From positions 1 through 34,774 of the forward strand of contig NZ_PTRE01000066.1 in assembly GCF_002965065.1 (NCBI RefSeq): DNA of 34,774 bases, read 5' to 3'. Position 1 is the stretch's first letter, and each line of letters starts with the position of its first letter. The stretch comes from Escherichia sp. MOD1-EC7003 (GTDB lineage: Bacteria > Pseudomonadota > Gammaproteobacteria > Enterobacterales > Enterobacteriaceae). A program made the position numbers and the translations under genes. The notes under the pieces were generated by a model. It was given only the letters and a program-made list of their open reading frames with translations, had not been told where the DNA came from and searched no databases. Positions 28,448 through 34,774 of this stretch are shown one piece after another.

Positions 28448-29104
28448 ATGAAAACTACGCATACCGCCCTCCCCTTTGCCGGACATACGCTGCATTTTGT
28501 TGAGTTCGATCCGGCGAATTTTTGTGAGCAAGATTTACTCTGGCTGCCGCACTACGCACAACTGCAACACGCTGGACGTAAACGTAAAACAGAGCATTTA
28601 GCCGGACGGATCGCTGCTGTTCATGCGTTGCGGGAATATGGCTATAAAGGCGTACCCGCAATCGGCAAACAACGCCAGCCGGTGTGGCCTACGGGGGTAT
28701 ACGGCAGCATTAGTCACTGTGGGGCTACGGCATTAGCCGTGGTATCTCGTCAACCAATTGGCATTGATATCGAAGAAATTTTTTCTGCGCAAACAGCGAC
28801 CGAATTGACAGACAACATTATTACACCAGCAGAACACGAGCGACTCGCAGACTGCGGTTTAGCCTTTTCTCTGGCGCTGACACTGGCATTTTCCGCCAAA
28901 GAGAGTGCATTTAAGGCATCGGAGAGACAAACTGAAGCAGGATTTCTGCGCTACCAAATCAGAAATTGTCAGCATCAACAGATGAAGATAAGTGGGTCGG
29001 AGGGTGACCATACCGTGCAGTGGTTAGTAAGGGGTAATAACGTTATTACCTTGTGCCTGCCAGGCAACCCGCACACTGCCGCATGCGGGTTGCCTGGCAG
29101 GTAA
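28448..29104 (+). CDS. entD: Phosphopantetheinyl transferase EntD (variant C-terminus)
   Basis: EntD transfers phosphopantetheine from CoA to EntB and EntF. Of 218 residues, all the family motifs are intact: GSISHCGATALAV, IGIDIEEIF (metal-binding Asp/Glu) and FSAKESAFKA. The start at 28448 (MKTTHTALPF) is chosen; an ATG three codons upstream (28439) is possible, and neither has a good ribosome site. After FKASERQT the sequence differs strongly from K-12 EntD as I remember it. The last residues (CLPGNPHTAACGLPGR) are encoded inside an 18-bp inverted repeat and extend the protein by about 12 residues. The active site should be unaffected. Confidence 0.93.
   Translation: MKTTHTALPFAGHTLHFVEFDPANFCEQDLLWLPHYAQLQHAGRKRKTEHLAGRIAAVHALREYGYKGVPAIGKQRQPVWPTGVYGSISHCGATALAVVSRQPIGIDIEEIFSAQTATELTDNIITPAEHERLADCGLAFSLALTLAFSAKESAFKASERQTEAGFLRYQIRNCQHQQMKISGSEGDHTVQWLVRGNNVITLCLPGNPHTAACGLPGR
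29056..29101. terminator. Perfect 18-bp inverted repeat at the entD end, possible bidirectional terminator
   Basis: CCTGCCAGGCAACCCGCA (29056-29073) and its exact reverse complement (29084-29101) flank a 10-base loop. The GC-rich hairpin lies inside the last codons of entD and four bases after the stop of the convergent transketolase gene. There is no U-run on either side, so classic intrinsic termination is uncertain. Its position between convergent genes argues for transcript-end function. Confidence 0.5.
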
Positions 29105-29105
29105 T

Positions 29106-30041
29106 TCAAAGCATTTCCCGTGCCTGAGCTGCAATTCCGGCAGCATCAAAGCCATGATGCTGACGCAACCACCCACGATCCGCCGCTGCAGCATATTCTC
29201 CATCCATAATGCCCGCGCGTTTTAATGTGATCCCCGCTCCGGCCTCTGCCAACACTTCCGCGACCAGGCTGCCAAGGCCGCCATTGACGTTATGCTCTTC
29301 AACCGTCATCACTGCTTTGCATCCTTTTAACGCTGCCAGTAATGCTTTGGTGTCGCATGGGCGAATCGACGGTACGCTGACAACTGTAGCCGCGATACCA
29401 GACTGAGCTAAAAGTTCTGCGGCATCGACCACCTCATGAACGGTAGAACCTGTGCCTACCAGCGCCAGTTCGCTGCCCTCGCGTAAAGTCACCACGGCAC
29501 CAGGTACAAATCGGTAGTCCTCATCGTGGATTTCCGGCAGGGCTTTACCGTCCATACGGATATAAACAGGCCCCTGATAGCGAAGGGCATAATCAATCAC
29601 CTGACGGCACTCCAGCGGTGAAGACGGGGCAAAGATCTGAATATTGCCGAAACCACGCATAACCGCAATGTCATCAATTGCATGATGCGTGCTCGCCAGC
29701 GGTCCATAACTCGCCCCGGCATTCAGACCGAACAATTTTACGTTGGTAAAGTTGTAGCAGACATCAACCTTGATTTGCTCGTTAGCGCGAGCGATAAGAA
29801 ACGGCGCGGCATTGCAGGTAACAGCCACCTTGCCGCCCAGCGCCAGCCCGGCAGCTGTACCAACCATGCTCTGTTCGGCAATACCCACATTCACCAGTCG
29901 GTCAGGGAATTGCTTAATAAAGGGAGCAATTTTTGCCGTAGACGTTGAATCAGCCACCACAGGCACCAAATCGATCCCCTCATTTACGGCATCGATAAAC
30001 GCCTGAACCATCACATTTGCCAGATGTTCACTGTTACGCAT
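29106..30041 (-). CDS. Transketolase, C-terminal subunit
   Basis: This 311-residue protein corresponds to the second half of transketolase (PYR domain plus C-terminal domain). The cofactor-activating glutamate is E56 in VGIAEQSMVGTAAGLALGG, and FLIARANEQIKVDV follows as in split transketolases. It works as a complex with the upstream subunit. The ATG at 30041 overlaps the upstream gene by eight bases and has GGAGG at 30051-30055; longer frames run back inside that gene and are rejected. The stop is one base from the entD stop. Housekeeping TktA/B are single chains, so this is a pathway-specific enzyme. An AptB-like role (apulose-4-phosphate transketolase) is one possibility. Confidence 0.88.
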   Translation of the reverse strand: MRNSEHLANVMVQAFIDAVNEGIDLVPVVADSTSTAKIAPFIKQFPDRLVNVGIAEQSMVGTAAGLALGGKVAVTCNAAPFLIARANEQIKVDVCYNFTNVKLFGLNAGASYGPLASTHHAIDDIAVMRGFGNIQIFAPSSPLECRQVIDYALRYQGPVYIRMDGKALPEIHDEDYRFVPGAVVTLREGSELALVGTGSTVHEVVDAAELLAQSGIAATVVSVPSIRPCDTKALLAALKGCKAVMTVEEHNVNGGLGSLVAEVLAEAGAGITLKRAGIMDGEYAAAADRGWLRQHHGFDAAGIAAQAREML

Positions 30042-30864
30042 CTTTGAGTTCCTCCAGTGCCTGTTCAATTTCATCGCCTTTCGGCACCCGGTGATGCCAT
30101 TCCGCACGCCCCTGTATAAAGGAAATACCGGCCCCTTTGGTGGTGTGGGCAATCACCACATTCGGTTTGCCTTCCTGTTTAAGCCCTTCAAGCGTCGCGA
30201 CAACCGAAGCCATATCATTGCCCTGACATTCAGTAACCTTCATACCGAATGCCAGCCATTTTTCTGCCAGAGGATCGGTGTTCATAATTTCGCGCGTCGG
30301 CCCGGCTAATTGCAGATTATTTTTGTCATTAATAATGACCAGGTTATCAAGCCCGTAATGCGCCGCAGCCAGTGCAGCTTCCCAGTTACTGCCCTCAGCC
30401 AGCTCACCATCGCCAGTAATTAAGAAGATACGACGACGGCTTTGACTTTTTTTCGCTGCCAGCGCAAGTCCTACAGCCACAGGGAAACCATGCCCCAGCG
30501 CTCCGGTATTCAGTTCAATACCTGGCGTTTTTTGCCGAACCGGATGGCCTGGTAAGTGCGAATTTGGCTGCTGATAAGTGGAAAGCCATTCCAGTGGGAA
30601 GAATCCTGCTTCCGCCAGCACACAGTAGTAACATCCAACAGCATGGCCTTTTGACTGAATGTATATATCCCGGTCATCGTCGTTAAGGCGATCCGGTGCG
30701 ACATTGAGAATACGAAAATAGAGTGCGGTCAGTAATTCAACCTGAGAGAGATCGGCCCCGGTGTGTCCACCTGCCGGGCTATTGGCATTTAAGCGCACGA
30801 TATGGCGGCGTACCGCCCGCGCTTTGCGCTCAAGGGTCTGGATATCATAGCTATAGGGATTCAT
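30034..30864 (-). CDS. Transketolase, N-terminal (thiamine diphosphate-binding) subunit
   Basis: This 276-residue protein corresponds to the first half of transketolase. The thiamine diphosphate/metal motif runs from GDG (151-153) to NDKNN (179-183). SPAGGHTGADLS (29-40), SKGHA (71-75) and LGHGFPVAVG (123-132) match the family. It is made with the C-terminal subunit as a coupled pair. An AGAGG ribosome site lies about six bases before the ATG. Two palindromes of the local operator type sit at 30875-30906, right at the 5' end, so it is probably repressed by the divergent SorC-type regulator. Substrate unknown; an AptA-like role is possible. Confidence 0.88.
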   Translation of the reverse strand: MNPYSYDIQTLERKARAVRRHIVRLNANSPAGGHTGADLSQVELLTALYFRILNVAPDRLNDDDRDIYIQSKGHAVGCYYCVLAEAGFFPLEWLSTYQQPNSHLPGHPVRQKTPGIELNTGALGHGFPVAVGLALAAKKSQSRRRIFLITGDGELAEGSNWEAALAAAHYGLDNLVIINDKNNLQLAGPTREIMNTDPLAEKWLAFGMKVTECQGNDMASVVATLEGLKQEGKPNVVIAHTTKGAGISFIQGRAEWHHRVPKGDEIEQALEELKDA

Positions 30865-31225
30865 TTAATACCTCTGAATTTATTTTCAATCTGGAATATT
30901 TATTCCACCAGGGACTAAAAAAACCAGAAATCCCAGGGCGTTGCGCGGCAAGACTTACGCTGCTGCATCATACTCAGGAACATTCTGCCTCCTTACACCG
31001 TCAGTTACGTGTCCGGATAATCATCAGTTGACCTGATATCATCTTGAATATATATTCAATAATGATTCTTTATTCAATTATGCCGCCTGTTTTTTGTTTT
31101 TGTCCATCGCTGATTTTAAGGATTGGTTAAAGTTAGAACTCCATCACACTTAACTGTCTTCTTTTTTCGCGTATGATAAAAGCCTCTAAGATAAGGCGGT
31201 ACGTTAATGATTTACGGGGAAATAT
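30865..31225. promoter_or_regulatory. Divergent regulatory region, transketolase genes / SorC-type regulator
   Basis: The 361-base AT-rich gap holds two operator pairs. Near the transketolase start: TGAATTTATTTTCA (30875-30888) and GGAATATTTATTCC (30893-30906). Near its middle: the perfect palindrome TGAATATATATTCA (31045-31058, extended to TTG...CAA) and TGATTCTTTATTCA (31063-31076). In both pairs the centres are 18 bp apart. No gene is seen inside the gap. Confidence 0.6.
31133..31177 (+). promoter_or_regulatory. Candidate promoter of the SorC-type regulator with weak CRP-like site
   Basis: TTAACT (31150-31155) is followed after 16 bases by TATGAT (31172-31177). Directly upstream, TTAGA-N6-TCACA (31133-31148) matches the CRP consensus at 8 of 10 and is centred about 43 bases before the likely start. 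Both elements are plausible but not strong. Confidence 0.35.
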
Positions 31226-32176
31226 ATGGCTAAGCAGGATGAACAGCGGCTACTGGTGAAGATCGCCACTCTTTACTATCTTGAGGGGCGAAAACAGTCT
31301 GACATCGCCCAACTTCTCTCGCTTTCTCAGTCATTTATCTCCAGAGCGCTAACCCGTTGCCAGAAAGAAGGCGTGGTTAAAATCAGCGTTGTCCAGCCAT
31401 CAAACATCTTTCTCAATCTGGAAAAAGGCATTGAAGATCGTTATGGCATTAAACAAGCGATTGTTGTCGATACCGAAGATGATGCCAGTGATCACACCAT
31501 TAAACGCGCCATCGGCTCTGCCGCCGCGCACTATCTGGAAACGCGTTTAAGACCAAAAGATTTCATTGGCGTCTCTTCGTGGAGTTCTACGATTCGCGCG
31601 ATGGTCGATGAAGTTCACGCCCAAAACTTAAAAGCCAGCGGCGTTATTCAGCTGCTGGGCGGTGTGGGGCCAAACGGCAATGTACAGGCAACTATTTTGA
31701 CGCAGACCCTGGCCCAGCATCTGAATTGCGAAGCCTGGTTGCTTCCTTCTCAAAGCATTGAAGGTTCGGTAGAAGAGAAAAAACGCCTGGTGGCAAGCCA
31801 GGATGTGGCTGACGTTATCGCCAGATTTGACGACGTCGATATCGCCATTGTCGGCATCGGTATCCTTGAACCCTCGCAATTACTAAAAACCTCGGGCAAC
31901 TATTATCACGAGGATATGTTACAGGTACTGGCGGATCGCGGTGCCGTGGGTGATATCTGCCTGCACTACTACGATAAACATGGTCAGCCCGTATTGCAGG
32001 ACGATGAAGATCCTGTGATTGGTATGGCACTGGATAAAATCAAAAAATGCCCGAATGTGGTGGCGCTGGCGGGCGGCAAAGACAAAGTTGCCGCCATCAA
32101 AGGTGCCATGCAGGGTGGGTATATCGATGTTTTGATCACTGATTTCCCCACCGCCAGAATGCTGATTGCGGATTAA
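31226..32176 (+). CDS. SorC-family sugar-responsive transcriptional regulator
   Basis: This is a 316-residue regulator. The N-terminal helix-turn-helix is at about residues 19-45 (EGRKQSDIAQLLSLSQSFISRALTRCQKEG), and a SorC/DeoR-type sugar-phosphate-binding domain follows (about 55-316), ending in GGKDKVAAIKGAMQGGYIDVLITD, typical of the family. GGGGAA (31216-31221) precedes the ATG. It lies between the transketolase genes and the kinase, and copies of one palindrome occur in front of all three transcription units, so it is very probably the local regulator. The ligand is likely a phosphorylated sugar of the pathway. Confidence 0.9.
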   Translation: MAKQDEQRLLVKIATLYYLEGRKQSDIAQLLSLSQSFISRALTRCQKEGVVKISVVQPSNIFLNLEKGIEDRYGIKQAIVVDTEDDASDHTIKRAIGSAAAHYLETRLRPKDFIGVSSWSSTIRAMVDEVHAQNLKASGVIQLLGGVGPNGNVQATILTQTLAQHLNCEAWLLPSQSIEGSVEEKKRLVASQDVADVIARFDDVDIAIVGIGILEPSQLLKTSGNYYHEDMLQVLADRGAVGDICLHYYDKHGQPVLQDDEDPVIGMALDKIKKCPNVVALAGGKDKVAAIKGAMQGGYIDVLITDFPTARMLIAD

Positions 32177-32200
32177 TCCTCTTCTCCCTTTCTTCTGCCC

Positions 32201-32230
32201 GCCTTTGCGAAAAAATCTTCTCGCAAAGGC
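32201..32230 (+). terminator. Hairpin after the regulator gene
   Basis: GCCTTTGCGA (32201-32210) pairs exactly with TCGCAAAGGC (32221-32230) across a 10-base loop, 24 bases after the stop of the regulator. The sequence after it is not U-rich (GCTTGCTTAA), so termination may be partial. Confidence 0.5.
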
Positions 32231-32322
32231 GCTTGCTTAAAAAGCGTTTAATATCAAGAAACTGAAAGGATTCAACAATCCTGTTTCTCGCGGTTTTCTC
32301 ACCCCATCACCACACTTCTAAG

Positions 32323-32338
32323 TGTGATAGTCAGCACA
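32323..32338 (+). promoter_or_regulatory. CRP-type site upstream of the FGGY kinase
   Basis: TGTGA-TAGTCA-GCACA matches TGTGA-N6-TCACA at 9 of 10 positions, and the flanks (AAG before, TTT after) also fit the extended consensus. It is centred about 65 bases upstream of the likely transcription start set by TATAAA at 32384-32389, consistent with a class I activator position. It implies catabolite control of the kinase operon. Confidence 0.6.
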
Positions 32339-32383
32339 TTTGATGATTTTTTCTCTAGCTCAGGAAGAATAATCTGGCTAAGG

Positions 32384-32417
32384 TATAAATAAATAATCAA
32401 CACCGAATATATATTCA
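32384..32417 (+). promoter_or_regulatory. Kinase-operon -10 region overlapped by a pair of palindromic operators
   Basis: TAAATAAATAATCA (32386-32399, 11 of 14 to TGAATATATATTCA) and CGAATATATATTCA (32404-32417, 13 of 14) have centres 18 bp apart. A -10-like TATAAA (32384-32389) overlaps the first. The rest of the 350-base gap between the regulator and the kinase holds a hairpin and a CRP-type site, and no gene that I can see. Confidence 0.55.
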
Positions 32418-32526
32418 AGCCTTAACACAGAATGTCACAGCAGGGCCTGATGAAGTAATAACGTGACCATGAGGAACGCCTCATCTCCTTCCACGCCAGG
32501 ATGCAATGTGACTCAGGAGACTACCT

Positions 32527-34047
32527 ATGTTTGCAGGAAATAAAGAGTTCGTTGTTGCGTTGGATGAGGGTACCACCAATGCAAAAGCCATCGCACTTGA
32601 TGGTTTCGGTAACGTGGTGGCGAAGTTTTCTCAACCACTGGCTATTCAGACGCCACGTGAAGGCTGGGTTGAGCAATCCGGGGAAGCGTTAATCTCTGAC
32701 TCGCTTGATGTTATTGCCCAGGCCATCAACCACGTGGGGGCAGAAAATGTAGCGGCTCTGGCTATCAGTAATCAGCGTGAAACGGCTATCGGCTGGTATC
32801 GTCAGAGTGGAAAACCACTCAATGCGGCGATTACCTGGCAATGCACGCGCAGTGCAGAGTTTTGTGAAACACTGCGTCGCGAGGGCAAAGAGCAGCAAAT
32901 TAAAACGACTACGGGTCTTCCTATCGCCCCGCTATTTTCCGCGTCCAAGATGCGTTGGCTACTGGAATCTACACCTGAGGGTGTGCAACTTGCCGACCAG
33001 GGTGAAATTTGTCTCGGCACCATTGATGCCTGGTTGCTATGGAACTTGACTGCTGGCGATTCATTTTGCTGCGACTACTCTAACGCCGCGCGAACTCAAT
33101 TACTTAACCTGAAAACAGGCGAGTGGGATGAGGAAATGCTGGCGTTGTTTCACATTCCACGCTCTGCATTGCCAGAAATTAAACCTTCCAGTGGCCTGTT
33201 CGGTTATACCCGAGGGCTTAAAACAATTCCGGATGGTATTCCCGTCATGGCGATGGTGGGCGATTCTCACGCCGCTCTTTTTGGTCATGCGTTGGGAGAA
33301 GCGGGATGTGTGAAAGCGACCTATGGGACCGGTTCTTCCGTCATGGCCCCCGTCAACTCTGTTCAGTGTGATATCGCCACACTTGCCACAACCATTGCCT
33401 GGCATGACGGCGAAAATATTATTTACGGTCTGGAAGGAAATATCCCCCACACCGGCGATGCCGTGGCATGGATGGCTGACAGCACCGGTTTAAGTGAACT
33501 GACAGACGCGGAGCTGGCCCACGAACTGAATACCCTGCCAGCCTCAGTGGATTCGACTATGGGTGTTTATTTTGTTCCTGCTCTCACTGGCCTGGGCGCG
33601 CCATGGTGGGATGACAGAGCTCGCGGCGTGGTGTGTGGCTTAAGCCGTGGCGTAAAGCGCGCGCATTTGATTCGTGCCACAATGGAATCAATCACTTATC
33701 AAATTGCAGATGTAGTGGAGACAATGCAACAGCATGATGATTTTCACTTATCGGCGTTAATGGTGGATGGCGGCCCGACCAAAAATGACTGGTTGATGCA
33801 ATATCAGGCGGATCTGCTGGGTTGCCCGGTGATGCGCAGTGATGTGCCAGAGCTTTCAGCCATTGGTGCGGGCCTGCTCGCCCGCAAAGCGCTTATCCCC
33901 GGTACCGTTGCAGATTTAAAAGCGTTATTAACTGAACACAGTGAATTTAAACCGGACATGGCGCGTCATCAGCGACTGCAAAAGAGATGGCAGGAGTGGC
34001 GTCATGCGGTAAACAGAACATTATGGAAACCGGCATCGTCAATTTGA
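32527..34047 (+). CDS. FGGY-family carbohydrate kinase
   Basis: This 506-residue kinase has the two-domain FGGY fold. The N-terminal phosphate loop is DEGTTNAKAIALD (13-25). The second ATP-site motif YGTGSSVMAPV begins at residue 266, and GGPTKNDWLMQ near 415 leads into the C-terminal ATP-binding helix (SAIGAGLLA). AGGAGA lies about eight bases upstream of the ATG. It has features of both glycerol kinase and xylulokinase. Beside a split transketolase it most likely makes a ketose phosphate for that enzyme; an apulose kinase role is possible, xylulose or another pentulose being alternatives. The specificity cannot be read from the sequence. Confidence 0.9.
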   Translation: MFAGNKEFVVALDEGTTNAKAIALDGFGNVVAKFSQPLAIQTPREGWVEQSGEALISDSLDVIAQAINHVGAENVAALAISNQRETAIGWYRQSGKPLNAAITWQCTRSAEFCETLRREGKEQQIKTTTGLPIAPLFSASKMRWLLESTPEGVQLADQGEICLGTIDAWLLWNLTAGDSFCCDYSNAARTQLLNLKTGEWDEEMLALFHIPRSALPEIKPSSGLFGYTRGLKTIPDGIPVMAMVGDSHAALFGHALGEAGCVKATYGTGSSVMAPVNSVQCDIATLATTIAWHDGENIIYGLEGNIPHTGDAVAWMADSTGLSELTDAELAHELNTLPASVDSTMGVYFVPALTGLGAPWWDDRARGVVCGLSRGVKRAHLIRATMESITYQIADVVETMQQHDDFHLSALMVDGGPTKNDWLMQYQADLLGCPVMRSDVPELSAIGAGLLARKALIPGTVADLKALLTEHSEFKPDMARHQRLQKRWQEWRHAVNRTLWKPASSI

Positions 34048-34150
34048 CGAACAAGACTAACCAACGGAAGGAGAATACCGGCCCATAAATAATTCAGGCT
34101 TTACGTCGTTTCACCGTACCCGACAATAACAACACAGAGAGAACATTGTC

Positions 34151-34717
34151 ATGAAATTACGTTTAACACTGTTAACCGCTGCGACCCTGACTGCTCTTTC
34201 TTTTTCTGCTCATGCGGTAGAAAAAGGAACCATTATGATTATGGTCAATTCACTGGATAATCCTTATTACGCCTCGGAAGCGAAAGGTGCCAGTGAAAAA
34301 GCCCAGCAACTGGGATATAAAACGACCATTCTTTCTCATGGTGAAGATGTCAAAAAACAGAATGAACTGATCGATACTGCAATTGGTAAAAAAGTTCAGG
34401 GTATTATTTTAGATAATGCCGACTCCACTGCCAGTGTTGCAGCCATTGAAAAAGCAAAAAAAGCAGGTATTCCCGTTATATTAATTAATCGCGAAATACC
34501 TGTGGATGATGTTGCACTGGTGCAAATTACCCATAATAACTTCCAGGCTGGCTCGGAAGTTGCCAACGTATTTGTCGAAAAAATGGGAGAGAAAGGAAAA
34601 TATGCCGAACTCACCTGTAATCTTGCTGATAATAATTGCGTAACTCGCTCGAAATCTTTCCATCAGGTCATTGACCAGTTCCCTGAAATGGTCAGCGTGG
34701 CGAAGCAAGATGCGTAA
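34151..34717 (+). pseudogene. Truncated sugar ABC transporter periplasmic binding protein (RbsB-like)
   Basis: The frame starts with a clear signal peptide (MKLRLTLLTAATLTALSFSAHA, cleavage before VEKG) and continues as a type I periplasmic sugar-binding protein. PYYASEAKGASEKAQQLGYK, the SHGEDVKKQNELID segment and IPVILINREI all match the RbsB group. It stops after 188 residues, where homologues have about 300, soon after entering the second lobe. None of the three frames after the stop (34718-34774) resumes the family sequence, so a deletion or rearrangement rather than a simple frameshift is likely. The product would lack most of one sugar-binding lobe. It lies 103 bases after the kinase. 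The family's permease and ATPase genes are not seen in the window. Confidence 0.65.
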
Positions 34718-34774
34718 GCGCATCATTTAAACCGTCTTTCGCCTCCCTTTCCTGTTTCCGATACTAATGTCCAT

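Noticed and set aside
30030..34720. The same AGATGCGTAA string at the end of the transketolase N-subunit gene and at the end of the truncated binding protein
   Set aside because: Only about ten bases are shared and they include a common codon and a stop. This is too short to claim a recombination junction.

Overview
The window is a chromosomal segment of Escherichia coli or a very close relative that is not K-12-like. From memory of the K-12 proteins, nearly every gene from dsbG to fepA matches its K-12 counterpart in length, start and most residues. The right-hand part carries a sugar locus where K-12, as I recall it, has hokE/IS186/nfsB. The window reads in the opposite direction to the standard K-12 map. 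I saw no rRNA, tRNA, CRISPR array or replication origin.

Left part (1-6.6 kb): the tail of an IS200/IS605-type TnpA gene and a terminal hairpin lie just upstream of dsbG, whose OxyR-type operator is intact. The AT-rich LysR-type gene ybdO follows, then ybdN-ybdM (a PP-loop ATPase overlapping a ParB/Srx-fold protein). Next come the divergent pair ybdL and ybdH/hcxA, which share two adjacent MetJ boxes, and then ybdD.

Middle (6.6-29.1 kb): cstA, then the enterobactin system. entC-entE-entB-entA-entH makes and activates 2,3-dihydroxybenzoate. EntF, YbdZ and EntD assemble the trilactone. EntS exports it, FepA takes ferric enterobactin across the outer membrane, FepB-FepD-FepG-FepC import it, and Fes hydrolyses it. 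Fur-type operators sit in all three divergent promoter regions (entC/fepB, entS/fepD, fes/fepA). fepE, a Wzz-type O-antigen chain-length protein, sits beyond the entF terminator. A REP pair separates fepA from entD.

Right part (29.1-34.77 kb): two genes encode the two halves of a transketolase (minus strand). They diverge from a SorC-family regulator, an FGGY carbohydrate kinase and a sugar-binding periplasmic protein that stops after 188 residues. Three regulatory regions each hold a pair of near-identical palindromes (consensus TGAATATATATTCA) whose centres are 18 bp apart. They look like the operators of the local regulator. A strong CRP-type site lies ahead of the kinase. The gene set resembles the transketolase route for the branched pentose apiose/apulose, but no isomerase, ABC ATPase or permease is present here, so the substrate is only a hypothesis. 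The locus looks partly decayed. The entD 3' end next to it also differs from K-12 and is built on a perfect 18-bp inverted repeat.
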